Source: a virus. Taken from it: 41,090 nucleotides of DNA. The notes beneath the pieces are model-generated. The model saw only the letters and a list, made by a program, of their open reading frames with translations, had not been told where the DNA came from and ran no database searches. The translations under genes were made by a program, and so were the position numbers. Positions 24,174-33,647 of this stretch are shown here, piece by piece. Where the stretch lies: IMG/VR virus record IMGVR_UViG_3300032271_000294, positions 1 to 41,090 of that record. One strand, written 5' to 3'. The number at the start of each line of letters is the position of its first letter. Position 1 is the first letter of the stretch.

Positions 24174-25721
24174 ATGCCAAAAAGCAGAGAATCAGTAAAC
24201 GTAGAATTAAATGATCTATTAACCACTAAGGGATTTAAAGTTAAACCACTGTCAAGCTCTGGCGAAAATGCCGTTGTTCCTGAAAAGGCAGAAGCGTTTG
24301 AATTTAATTTTAAAAGCGGTGATAAAAATTATGGTACTGTAGATATTACCATAGATGATCAAAATAATATGATTGTTTACTACAACACAGAAGTTACCAG
24401 AGCATTAGATGAAGACGAAGACAATGGTGGTTGGGTACAATTTGTCAGACAATTGAAAAATTTTGCAATTCGTCGTGGTTTAAAAATGAAACTAGATGAT
24501 TTGGACAATATTGAATCTGATATGGCAACAAGAGATCATAATAGAAAATTAGACGAGGGTTATTATGGAACTCGTCAGACAAGTTACAGTGATAATGGTC
24601 CCGCCGCTATCAAAATGATCATTAAACATAATAAAGCTTTAGATGAAAATGATGCTAGATATCGTTATGTAGAGCGTATTTTTTTAGAGAATGAATATGG
24701 AGAACGTGTGCTTGTTCCAAGCACAAGACCTGGTATTGGTCGTATATTTGCTAGACATTTAGCAGAAGGTGGACTTCATAATGATGAAAGATGGAAACAT
24801 ATTACAGAAATAGTAGAAGATGCTAGAAAATTAGGTGGATTTGTTCGAGCTACAAAAACAAAACAATTTAATGAAAGTGTACAACGAATTGTACTAGAAG
24901 CAACAGAACACTATAAGACTTTGCGTGAAAATCTTAAAAGACTACAAAGTGTACGTGGATACAATAATTATTTTGAAAGCTGGCAGCCTACTTTAATGGA
25001 AGATTCAGATGATTCTAGTCTAATAGAATTGTTTAAAAATAGTTCAGTTGATATCAGAATAGAAAATGCATTGCCTGTTTTAAATAAATTAAATTTAACT
25101 ATTACAGAAACTTCTGACATGTCAATGTTTGAGGATTGGGCTAATAATATATTAGATGAGATGTTAACACCAGATCAACCTGGACAACGTAGTGACTTAG
25201 TTGAGCTATTGGGTTCAGACAGTGAATTTTTGGCACTAGGACCAGATGCAAAAAATGCCATTGGTGAATTGAACGGACTAATAGAAAACGACAAACTTTA
25301 TTCTAGATTACGTAGAGCAGCAACTAGAAACACTAATCGCGATGCTCGTAGTATAATTATAGCATGGATGAGTGAGCAACGTGGCGATGAGTATCATGAC
25401 ATATTAGATCAAATTGAACCACAAAGTGATACTACTCCGGAAGAGCCTGCTTCGTCTCCAGCTCCAGAAGAGCCAGAATCATCTCCACCAGTTTCAGATG
25501 AAGAACCAGAAGAAGAGCCAGAAGAAGAACCTGCTTCTTCTGGAATGTCTCAGATTCCAGCACTAAGTGGCGGAAATCAAGTTAAAGAACAGCGTAAGCA
25601 AAGTAAAATCAAGAGAGTTCAAGATAATTCTAAATGGGTTGATCCTAATATCAAGGCACTTAAGAATCCAATGGAGCTTTCTGAATCACTAGAACGAATT
25701 AAAAGGTTAAGCGGACTATGA
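24174..25721 (+). CDS. Conserved phage protein, possibly head-associated
   Basis: This 515-residue protein has an alpha/beta N-terminal domain (VNVELNDLLTTKGFKVKPLS, NYGTVDITI, NMIVYYN). A helical middle follows with VLVPSTRPGIGRIFARHLAEGG (about 182-203) and KQFNESVQRIVLEATEHY. A Pro/Glu-rich spacer of EEPESSPP/EEPEEEP repeats (about 422-455) precedes the C-terminus, which is SESLERIKRLSGL, a variant of the M(R)xLAGL motif. I recall related proteins in marine T4-like phages but no assigned role. It overlaps the next gene by four bases (ATGA). Location after terminase suggests head biology; unproven. Confidence 0.65.
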   Translation: MPKSRESVNVELNDLLTTKGFKVKPLSSSGENAVVPEKAEAFEFNFKSGDKNYGTVDITIDDQNNMIVYYNTEVTRALDEDEDNGGWVQFVRQLKNFAIRRGLKMKLDDLDNIESDMATRDHNRKLDEGYYGTRQTSYSDNGPAAIKMIIKHNKALDENDARYRYVERIFLENEYGERVLVPSTRPGIGRIFARHLAEGGLHNDERWKHITEIVEDARKLGGFVRATKTKQFNESVQRIVLEATEHYKTLRENLKRLQSVRGYNNYFESWQPTLMEDSDDSSLIELFKNSSVDIRIENALPVLNKLNLTITETSDMSMFEDWANNILDEMLTPDQPGQRSDLVELLGSDSEFLALGPDAKNAIGELNGLIENDKLYSRLRRAATRNTNRDARSIIIAWMSEQRGDEYHDILDQIEPQSDTTPEEPASSPAPEEPESSPPVSDEEPEEEPEEEPASSGMSQIPALSGGNQVKEQRKQSKIKRVQDNSKWVDPNIKALKNPMELSESLERIKRLSGL

Positions 25722-26896
25722 GAGCAGAACAATTTATCTTAGAGAATTCAGAACCAGTAGGTCGTGAATTTCAGCACATTGAAGATTTGGCATACATTTA
25801 TGGACCAGAAGGCGCAATGCGTGCAATAGAAAGATTGATTAGAATTAATAATGATAGCGGTCACATGGAAGTAAAATGGGACGGAAGTCCAGCCATTGTG
25901 TTTGGTCGTAATGATAAGGGTGAATTTCATTTTGGTGATAAATTCAGTCGTCAGTTTAATACTAGCCCAGACATGTTATACAAACAGTATGAGCCAAAAG
26001 ATGCTAACAATGATGATCGTAGACAGTTTGCTGGCGAGATGATGGCACTGTACAAACTATACGAGCAAGCAACTCCACTTGAATTTCGTGGATTCTTAGA
26101 ATGTGGATTGCTATATAAAGTTAGACCAGCATTAAAAAATAATGAATATTCATTTCAGCCCAATACTGTAATCTATCACGTAGATGCAAACAGTAAATTG
26201 GGACAAATGATAAGTCATAGCACTAGTGCTGCCGCGGCCACTGCTTATTTTAAAATAATTCCTGGAATGGGTGGACAGCGAGAAGCAGTAGGAACTAATC
26301 ATACAGGAATTGGAAGCAAAAGCGTTCTTATTATTCCTCCTAAATTTACAGAAGTTCAAGCATCAGTATCGACTGAAAAACTTAAAAGAGTAGAAACATT
26401 TATTAAGCAAGCTGCTCCAAGAATGGAAGAATTTTTAACACCAGATGAAGAATGGGTGCAAACATTTAGAAATGAAGAGCAAGCTGGCCCTGCATGGCGT
26501 CAAGTTATTTACAAATATGTTAATAGTCAAGTAGATACTCCTGGAGCATTAGATTCACTAGGATCAAATATGGCTCAATGGGCAACTACTGATGTTATAT
26601 TGACAGCTCGTCGTAGACCAATTGCTATTAATAAAATAAAAAGCAGTCAAAGCGGATTAAGAGCTACGTTCTTGGTAGTTCGTGCTATTATGCATTTGAA
26701 AGATATGGTCATTGATCAAATTGAAAAACCAACACTAGGAAGTTTGGGTATCAGAGCAGAATTGCCATTTGATTATGGATCAGGCGGAGAAGGATTTGTA
26801 AGCGATCCAGCAGGCGGAGTTCAACCATTGAAATTTGTTAAACGTGCTGGATTTACAGCAGCAAATCGTTATCAGAATCGTGGCGGAAAATCGTGA
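25718..26896 (+). CDS. KxDG ligase/nucleotidyltransferase-like protein
   Basis: This 392-residue protein has EVKWDGSPAIVFG (51-63), which gives KWDG (53-56), the motif-I lysine of the covalent nucleotidyltransferase superfamily (DNA/RNA ligases, capping enzymes). FRGFLECGLLYK puts E128 at a motif-III place, GGEGFVSD gives E358-G-F-V for motif IV, and LKFVKR gives K372/K375 for motif V. The order fits an adenylating ligase-like core, but motif I to IV spacing is long and an OB domain is not evident, so the reaction is uncertain. The N-terminus MRAEQFILE/N loosely resembles neighbouring leader peptides. Starts and stops overlap both neighbours by four bases. Confidence 0.65.
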   Translation: MRAEQFILENSEPVGREFQHIEDLAYIYGPEGAMRAIERLIRINNDSGHMEVKWDGSPAIVFGRNDKGEFHFGDKFSRQFNTSPDMLYKQYEPKDANNDDRRQFAGEMMALYKLYEQATPLEFRGFLECGLLYKVRPALKNNEYSFQPNTVIYHVDANSKLGQMISHSTSAAAATAYFKIIPGMGGQREAVGTNHTGIGSKSVLIIPPKFTEVQASVSTEKLKRVETFIKQAAPRMEEFLTPDEEWVQTFRNEEQAGPAWRQVIYKYVNSQVDTPGALDSLGSNMAQWATTDVILTARRRPIAINKIKSSQSGLRATFLVVRAIMHLKDMVIDQIEKPTLGSLGIRAELPFDYGSGGEGFVSDPAGGVQPLKFVKRAGFTAANRYQNRGGKS

Positions 26897-27702
26897 AAAT
26901 AAGAGAACTATTAGCAGAATCAATTAATAAAATCGGTAACAAAGATACTGCTATAGTAGGTTGGGGGCGTGGAATGGGCCACAAAGGTCATATGTACTTG
27001 GCACACGCAGTTATATCCACCGCTCATAGACTACACGCTGATGCTTATTTTATTGTAAGCGAGACAGTAGGTAAAGATGATCCATTACTACCAGATGAGA
27101 AACTAGAGATTTATCGTACTGTATTCCCAAATCACGTTGATTCATTTCAAACTGCCAAAAATTTAATTGATGTACTACATCAATTAAATAATGATGGATA
27201 TAAAAATTGTATGGTTATGGTAGGTGAAGATCAAAAAACAGAATTTCAATATTTACTTAGATACAACGGAGTACCAGCAAAAACAACTGGAAATATTATA
27301 TATAATTTTGACAAATTAACTGTAATAAGTCGTCAAGAATCTGGTGACAAGTATGCAAATGAAGCTGGCCCAAGAGCTACTCCAATGAGAGAAATATTAA
27401 AAGAACCAGATGCTACATATGAACAAAAATTTAATTTATGGCGTGAGTGTATGCCAGCAAAGTTAGATGATGGTGAAGTAGAGCATTATATGCAGTTAGC
27501 AGCAGAAAGAATGGGATTTCCTGTAGAACGTGGATTAGATGAAGCAGATAATCCAAACAACGGCGGAGCGGGAATGGGAAGTCAAAGTGCTATTCCAGGA
27601 ACTCCAATTGCACTATCAACTACTAAACCAACTCCAAGAGAAATTAAACTTGCTGCAATTAATGCCAAAAATACAGAAAGGTTTATGGGCCACAGAAGAT
27701 GA
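26893..27702 (+). CDS. HxGH nucleotidyltransferase with gp24-like N-terminal leader
   Basis: This 269-residue protein begins with GTG overlapping the previous stop (GTGA). It has the nucleotidyltransferase-fold opening AIVGWGRGMGHKGHMYLAHAV with HKGH (30-33), the nucleotide-binding signature of NMN/pantetheine adenylyltransferases and cytidylyltransferases. MVGEDQ (strand 4) follows, and then RATPMREIL at the place of the family's ISxTxxR motif. It likely transfers AMP or CMP to a phosphorylated acceptor; the substrate is unknown. MKIRELLAE/S closely matches the T4 gp24 propeptide start as I recall it (INELLRE/S), suggesting cleavage after Glu9. Ends by overlapping the first amidoligase-like gene (ATGA). 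Confidence 0.75.
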   Translation: MKIRELLAESINKIGNKDTAIVGWGRGMGHKGHMYLAHAVISTAHRLHADAYFIVSETVGKDDPLLPDEKLEIYRTVFPNHVDSFQTAKNLIDVLHQLNNDGYKNCMVMVGEDQKTEFQYLLRYNGVPAKTTGNIIYNFDKLTVISRQESGDKYANEAGPRATPMREILKEPDATYEQKFNLWRECMPAKLDDGEVEHYMQLAAERMGFPVERGLDEADNPNNGGAGMGSQSAIPGTPIALSTTKPTPREIKLAAINAKNTERFMGHRR

Positions 27703-30700
27703 AATTGTACGAATTATTCATTAAAAAAAGAAATGTACAACTGAATGAAGTTAATATGAGTTCTAGTGCATTAAAATCTTGGGCAAAAAAACATGCTAGT
27801 GGCATGAAAGCGGGGTTTGAAGCAGAACTAATATTTAAAGATATGCTTAACACTACAGATGATGAAGAAGATCAAGATCAAGAACCTGATTATGATAGAG
27901 ATGAGCGTGCCAATACTATAGATCAAATCCTAGAGTTTTTTAGTCCATTACTTGATTCATCCACGAGAAACTCTGCTGAACAACAAATGCACGATTCTTA
28001 CACTGAATGGAGAGACACTGCAGTGCTTGAGGAATTTGCTGAACAGGCACGTGACTTGATTAGAGACTATATTAAAGCTGATCTTCGCTGGGAATATTCT
28101 GAAAAAATTCATGAATATTTTGTTAATGAACTGGGTAAAACTTCAGAAGAAGCAACTGATATAATGAATGATCCAGATCGCACTGATAATGATGAGTACA
28201 TATTTGTAAAAAGAGAAGTATCAGATCAATTAACTCAATTAGTTGAACGTTCCATGAGAGATCATGATGGAAACTGGCAGGGAGCTTATGACGAGTTTAT
28301 AGAAAACTGGGAAGCTTCTGAAAGAAGTTGGTTGAGAAATATTGGTATCTTTAGTATGCGTGATGTAGGCTCAAGATTTTCATTCGCGAATGAATGGCCA
28401 TATTGGAGTCGAGTAAATAACACTGTTCCTGCAGATGGTCACTATCATGTAGGACATGCTCTTATCTTGGCAGGTAGTCTAGAAAAAGCACTAGGTGTAA
28501 AAACACAAGTAGAATCTGGTACTAGAGGCTCTACAGCAAAACGTAATACTCCATCTGATGTTTGGGTATTTGAAGCAGATGGTAGCTTAAATTCAACTAA
28601 TAGCGAAGACATGCCCGTGGAAATTGTTAGCCCACCTATGTCGCTAGAAGAAACTCTAGCAATTATGCCCAAGTTCTTTGAATGGGCAAAAAGTCACAAA
28701 GCCTATGCTAATAAAAGTACTGGAATACATATGAGTGTTAGTATGCCAGAACACAGTGGTAATGATTTAGATTACGTTAAGGCAGCATTATTTTTGGGTG
28801 ATCAATACATACTAGAACAGTTTGGTCGAACTGCCAATTCATATGCTCAGTCGGCAATGAAAAATATTAAAGATATTATTAACTCAAGCAGATCAAGAAC
28901 TGTTATACCAAGACCAGATGATAAAATTGAGCAAGCATTTAAACAAATGCGAACAGAATTAAATTCTTTAGCTACAAATGCATTTGCCTCTTCTGCTGGA
29001 TATGGCAAGTATTTTACTATTAATCCCAAAGACAAGTACATTGAATTTCGTTCAGCTGGTGGAGTAGATTATATTAATAATATTTCTAAGCTACAAAATA
29101 CAATGTTACGTTATGCACGTGCAATGAGTATAGGCATGGATGTCAATTCAGAAAAGCAAGAGTATGCTAAGAAATTATATAAGTTATTAGGTGATGTACG
29201 ATTACAAAAAAATTCTGATGATAAATTAACAACTGTATCTAAACATGATCCAATTTGGTATTTTTCTCAATATGTAGCTGGTGAATTGGCAAAAAGTAAT
29301 TTAAAAGATATAATTAGGCAAATTCAAAGTACTCGTAAGCTTTATAAAAAGTCAGATCAAGGCAATAAAATGTTTTATAGAGTTTCATATAGAGCATACG
29401 AAGGAGCAGATCGTCAAGGTGGGCCACAAACAACTGTTCAGGCCCGTAGTCAAGATGAAGCTATAGCTTTGGCTCGTGCAGAATGGCACATATCTCCAGA
29501 AACTCATCGAGGATGGCAAAATTCTGACTTTATAGCTAGACCGATAGGTTCGACTCCAACTGGCGCAGCAAATGTTACCACACAAAATAACCCTGACAAT
29601 CTACCTAGATGGGAAGTATTTAATGTTAACGATTTTTCATGGACGGTTCCTGGATATGGTGATACTGAACGAGCTGCTATCATGAATGCTCTACAAAATT
29701 ATCATTATAGTTTATGGACTAGAGGATCAACTGAGCCTACAGAATTTAGAGCAACATTACTATCAGATGATGCAACATCCAGACAAACTGATAGTTCAAA
29801 TGATATTCAGCCTGGGCATATACCGGACTATTTGCCAAATAACACTCAAGAGGGAAATTGGGCAATAAGAAATAGAGATAGTAATCGTCAAGTTGGACGA
29901 GGGCCAATACTGTATCAATTTCAAGCTTTGGGAAATAATCTGGCAATTGACATAGCAATGCAGTATGCAACAGCAATAGGAGTTTCACGAGCTCGTTTGT
30001 GGTTAAGTCCGATATCGGAAGTTCCACGAGAATACAGAACACAAAGATCAGAAAATCACGAAACTCGTCGCCCTGCAGAACTAGATGCTACTAGAACAAG
30101 TACAACTGGATATTGGATTGTGTTTAATTCAGCCGATGGTGTTACAAACATGGACAATCTAGCTCTTCTTCCGGCTATTACTGGACAAGATGCACAACTT
30201 GCATATCAACATTGGCTTCAAAATACTGGTTACATGTTAGGGCGTGAGGCACGATTTTATCTTCGCCCAGCAGATTCATATGACATTATAGATGCACGAG
30301 ATAGAAATCTGCCAGTTCCTCCCAGAATGCAGGCTAACTCTCCACAGACTCTTGAACCAAGTAATCCTGAAGGCAATTGGGGAATAAGAGCGTCAGATGG
30401 TCGTATAGTGTATCGCTTTATTAGCCACAATACCGGTACGTTAATTGATCGTTTAAGAGCATATGCCAATGCAATAGGACAAGATTACAGAAATTATAGT
30501 ATAGACCGAGTTGACCCAGAGAGTACTACTGCTGAACCAGAAAGGTCTACTAATGCTACTGATCCTAATGAATCGCTACAATGGAATATTATCGACTCTT
30601 CTACTAATGAAGTTCTACATCATATTACTTTGCCATCAACTACTCCTCCATCTGCAAGACATACTGAGGCATGGCAGATGGGAGTAGAATGGACAGATGA

Positions 30701-30767
30701 TGCCAGAATTCGAGGACTTCGTATACCGCGAATTGAATTAGTTCCATTGCCAATGCTGTATCCATAA
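27699..30767 (+). CDS. Giant amidoligase-like protein, paralog A
   Basis: In this 1022-residue protein the leader MKLYELF...QLNE/V (1-17) precedes the enzyme core. The core follows the amidoligase (PF12224-type, glutamine-synthetase-like COOH-NH2 ligase) order: GFEAEL (39-44), WVFEADGSL, VEIVSPPM (307-314), TGIHMSV (341-347) and YIEFRSAGG (447-455). Glu and His at these places are expected metal/ATP ligands. An acidic helical insert of about 230 residues separates GFEAEL from the rest. Beyond about residue 545 there are six modules of 50-75 residues with W.(I/V)...VLYxF...A...W patterns. The substrate is unknown; relatives form amide or peptide bonds. First of three tandem paralogs. Confidence 0.75.
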   Translation: MKLYELFIKKRNVQLNEVNMSSSALKSWAKKHASGMKAGFEAELIFKDMLNTTDDEEDQDQEPDYDRDERANTIDQILEFFSPLLDSSTRNSAEQQMHDSYTEWRDTAVLEEFAEQARDLIRDYIKADLRWEYSEKIHEYFVNELGKTSEEATDIMNDPDRTDNDEYIFVKREVSDQLTQLVERSMRDHDGNWQGAYDEFIENWEASERSWLRNIGIFSMRDVGSRFSFANEWPYWSRVNNTVPADGHYHVGHALILAGSLEKALGVKTQVESGTRGSTAKRNTPSDVWVFEADGSLNSTNSEDMPVEIVSPPMSLEETLAIMPKFFEWAKSHKAYANKSTGIHMSVSMPEHSGNDLDYVKAALFLGDQYILEQFGRTANSYAQSAMKNIKDIINSSRSRTVIPRPDDKIEQAFKQMRTELNSLATNAFASSAGYGKYFTINPKDKYIEFRSAGGVDYINNISKLQNTMLRYARAMSIGMDVNSEKQEYAKKLYKLLGDVRLQKNSDDKLTTVSKHDPIWYFSQYVAGELAKSNLKDIIRQIQSTRKLYKKSDQGNKMFYRVSYRAYEGADRQGGPQTTVQARSQDEAIALARAEWHISPETHRGWQNSDFIARPIGSTPTGAANVTTQNNPDNLPRWEVFNVNDFSWTVPGYGDTERAAIMNALQNYHYSLWTRGSTEPTEFRATLLSDDATSRQTDSSNDIQPGHIPDYLPNNTQEGNWAIRNRDSNRQVGRGPILYQFQALGNNLAIDIAMQYATAIGVSRARLWLSPISEVPREYRTQRSENHETRRPAELDATRTSTTGYWIVFNSADGVTNMDNLALLPAITGQDAQLAYQHWLQNTGYMLGREARFYLRPADSYDIIDARDRNLPVPPRMQANSPQTLEPSNPEGNWGIRASDGRIVYRFISHNTGTLIDRLRAYANAIGQDYRNYSIDRVDPESTTAEPERSTNATDPNESLQWNIIDSSTNEVLHHITLPSTTPPSARHTEAWQMGVEWTDDARIRGLRIPRIELVPLPMLYP

Positions 30768-30803
30768 TCAATAACTAAAATACAGAAAAGTTTAATGTCT
30801 ATA

Positions 30804-30811
30804 GATAAATA
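30804..30811 (+). promoter_or_regulatory. Late promoter GATAAATACATAT, leaderless
   Basis: The octamer ends five bases before the ATG at 30817, so the predicted transcript starts at the ATG. There is no Shine-Dalgarno sequence. It gives the second paralog independent late expression. Confidence 0.65.
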
Positions 30812-30816
30812 CATAT

Positions 30817-33636
30817 ATGAAACTGTATGAATTATTTGAAAAACAATTAAACGAAGTCAATATGAGTCCTGGCTCATTAAAGTCATGGGCTAGAAAAAAT
30901 GCCAGTGGAATTACCGCTGGATTTGAAGCCGAATTGGTATTTAAAAACGCACTTCATGTTGATGAAAATCCTTCAGAACCAAATTATGAGCCTGACTATG
31001 GTACAAATGAGCGTGCCAACTCTATTGATGAAATAGTTTATTTTTTCAGTGAAGACTCTACTTTGAGTGTTGGAGAACAAAACAGACTTCAAGACAGACT
31101 CACTAGTGAATATGTAGAGTGGAAAGTTGAAAAAATGCAAGATGAATTTAATAGACACGTTACTCATTATGTAAGAAAATATCTTTTAAAAACTTTTCGT
31201 TTTGAAGAAGAAATAAAGGCTTATATGTCAGTTCGTATGGAAATGACAGATGATGAAATTGATACCGCGATGGCAGGATCAAATAACTTTCCGACCGACA
31301 AATATAAAGAAGCTAAAGAACTAGTATTCAATGAATTTACTCAAAGAGTTCACGATGCGGTAGATGATCAAAATGAAGATTATTATGACGCTCGTCAAGA
31401 TTTTGAATCAAATTTTGAGTATGATGATACTTATAGTGAACGTTCTTGGTTAAGAAGTAATAGTCTGGGATCAATGATTGACGTTGCAAATGCATATGAT
31501 ATTCCATGGCCTCATTTTTCAGAAGTAGAAGAAAATAATAATTCATTCGATGGACGCTATCATTCTAATATTGCACAAGAACTAGCTGACTCTCTAACAG
31601 AAAAACTAGGTGTAAAAACACAAGTAGAAACTGGTACTAGAGGACATCGTGAAAAACTAAATACTCCTCCTGATGTTTGGGTATTTGAAAATGACGGCAG
31701 TGTACGTGCAGAGAATATCAAAGACATGCCTATAGAAATTGTTAGTCCGCCCATGTCACTAGAACAAACTCTAGCAATAATGCCTAAGTTCTTTGAATGG
31801 GCAAAAAGTCATGAAGCTTATACTAATAACTCGACTGGAATCCACATGAGCGTTGGCATGCCAGAACATAGTGGTGATAAATTAGATTATACTAAAGCTG
31901 TATTATTTTTAGGTGACAAATACGTACTAGAACAATTTGGCCGAATAGCAAATTCATATGCTCAGTCTGCACTTGACGAAATTAAATCAAAAATTAACTC
32001 AAGAAGAGTAAATCTAATACCAGCTGATAATGCTGTGACAAAAGCTCTTGATGCAATGCGTACAAAATTAAATTCACTGGCTACAAGATCATTTGTAAGT
32101 TCGGCTGGATTTGGTAAGTACTACACTATTAATCCTAAAGACAACTATATTGAATTTCGTTCAGCCGGCGGCAAAGATTATATCAAAGATATTCCCAAGC
32201 TACAAAACACTATGTTGCGTTATGCTCGTGCAATGAGCATAGGTATGGATCTCGATGCAGAAAAACAAGAGTATGCTAAGAAATTATACAAGTTGCTAGG
32301 TGACGTGAGACTTACTACAACTAGAAGTGATGATACATTTGGTCCACCATCTTCAATAAATAAAAAAGACACAGCAGTGTCATACGATCCAAATGATCCA
32401 GTTTGGCTTTTTGCTCGTTATGTGTCTGGTAATCTTTCAAGAATTGGATTAATTAATAATATTAGACAAATTCAATCAACAAGAAAAGGTCCTCTACCTA
32501 AGTCTTCTAATAATAACAGAAAAACATGGCAAGTATATGATATGTCAACTAGTGACTCTTCGCCTAACGGAGGATTGATTCATGAATTTGAGAACCCAGA
32601 GGGTAATAGACCAAGTGCTATAAGAATTGCACGAGAATGGTTAAATTCTCATCCAGAAGAATTTCGTCCTAATCTGGGAGTAAGACCAGCTCCAGTATCG
32701 CCAGTACATAGTTGGAGAGTATGGAACATATATAGACCTGGTAATACTCGTACTGCATTTGGAAGCACAGCACAAGAGGCTATTACTAGTGCTAGAGCAG
32801 ATCCTGAAAATTCAGATTGGTCTCGTGGATATAATCAAGCAGATTTTGGAGCAGCTCGTATTACTGGACTAACTGATAGTCAAACTATACCGATGCCTAT
32901 AGCGGATTTACCTCCAAGTGATCCAAATGGTAATTATGTTGTAAAAACTTACGATGGTACGGGCCGTGCCGGCACGGGCGGTGCTAGAGGTCAGGTAGTG
33001 TATCAATTCTCGGCTGAAAATCTTAGTACAGCGTTTAACATAAAACTACAATGGGTAGAATCAATAAATGGCGTGCAATCAGATTATATCTTAGCACGAG
33101 CAGAGACCGCTACACAACAAGAGCCTGAGATGAATTTACCTCCAAATGATCCAAATGGTAATTTTATAATAAGAGCAAGACAGCAAAATTCCTCAGGCGA
33201 ATATAGCAACGAAGGATCTGGTCCGGTATTATATCAATTCTCGGCAAGTAGTGGTGGAGAAGCAGTACAGGTAAAAAGACGATGGGTACAATCAGTAGGC
33301 GGACAGAATGTACAATATTTCTTAGGCAATGCCGCTGATATACAACGATTACAAGCAACAAACACACCTCAATCTAGTCAGTACACTCGATTACGTAATC
33401 GAACTAGTCAAAATGGATATTGGGTTATCTATAGTACTAGTAGTCATTTAAATGTTGCTATTATCCCTGCCACTACTCAAGATGATGCAGATTCTGAATA
33501 TTCAAACTGGCTACAATCTGAATGGAGACCAGACGATAACTATGGTATTCGTCCAGCAGATCCAGAAGATTTACAAAATGCTCGTGATGCTGGCATGGAA
33601 ATTCCTCCACGAAATAATAATAATTATATTGACTGA
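30817..33636 (+). CDS. Giant amidoligase-like protein, paralog B
   Basis: In this 939-residue protein the leader MKLYELFEKQLNE/V (1-14) precedes GFEAEL (35-40), an acidic helical insert, WVFENDGS, IEIVSPPM (306-313), TGIHMSV (340-346) and YIEFRSAGG (444-452). Over the core it is closely similar to paralog A. After about residue 565 at least five modules follow. Two are adjacent near-duplicates opening NGN(Y/F)(V/I)(V/I) and containing V(V/L)YQFSA, each ending in a long helix with W. The last, NGYWVIY...IPPR, pairs with a module of paralog A. The core is conserved while module number differs between paralogs. The substrate is unknown. Confidence 0.75.
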   Translation: MKLYELFEKQLNEVNMSPGSLKSWARKNASGITAGFEAELVFKNALHVDENPSEPNYEPDYGTNERANSIDEIVYFFSEDSTLSVGEQNRLQDRLTSEYVEWKVEKMQDEFNRHVTHYVRKYLLKTFRFEEEIKAYMSVRMEMTDDEIDTAMAGSNNFPTDKYKEAKELVFNEFTQRVHDAVDDQNEDYYDARQDFESNFEYDDTYSERSWLRSNSLGSMIDVANAYDIPWPHFSEVEENNNSFDGRYHSNIAQELADSLTEKLGVKTQVETGTRGHREKLNTPPDVWVFENDGSVRAENIKDMPIEIVSPPMSLEQTLAIMPKFFEWAKSHEAYTNNSTGIHMSVGMPEHSGDKLDYTKAVLFLGDKYVLEQFGRIANSYAQSALDEIKSKINSRRVNLIPADNAVTKALDAMRTKLNSLATRSFVSSAGFGKYYTINPKDNYIEFRSAGGKDYIKDIPKLQNTMLRYARAMSIGMDLDAEKQEYAKKLYKLLGDVRLTTTRSDDTFGPPSSINKKDTAVSYDPNDPVWLFARYVSGNLSRIGLINNIRQIQSTRKGPLPKSSNNNRKTWQVYDMSTSDSSPNGGLIHEFENPEGNRPSAIRIAREWLNSHPEEFRPNLGVRPAPVSPVHSWRVWNIYRPGNTRTAFGSTAQEAITSARADPENSDWSRGYNQADFGAARITGLTDSQTIPMPIADLPPSDPNGNYVVKTYDGTGRAGTGGARGQVVYQFSAENLSTAFNIKLQWVESINGVQSDYILARAETATQQEPEMNLPPNDPNGNFIIRARQQNSSGEYSNEGSGPVLYQFSASSGGEAVQVKRRWVQSVGGQNVQYFLGNAADIQRLQATNTPQSSQYTRLRNRTSQNGYWVIYSTSSHLNVAIIPATTQDDADSEYSNWLQSEWRPDDNYGIRPADPEDLQNARDAGMEIPPRNNNNYID

Positions 33637-33642
33637 TAAATA
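33635..33642 (+). promoter_or_regulatory. Late promoter GATAAATATACAT, leaderless
   Basis: The box overlaps the stop codon of paralog B, and the octamer ends five bases before the ATG at 33648. The predicted start coincides with the ATG; there is no Shine-Dalgarno sequence. Confidence 0.65.
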
Positions 33643-33647
33643 TACAT

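Noticed and set aside
24635-24700. Possible frameshift in the protein at 24174
   Set aside because: The frame is continuous and the sequence character does not change; no evidence of a break.
26150-26359. Antisense open frames, here and in many other genes
   Set aside because: They are short, lie wholly within well-supported + strand genes, lack promoters or Shine-Dalgarno sites and resemble no known proteins.
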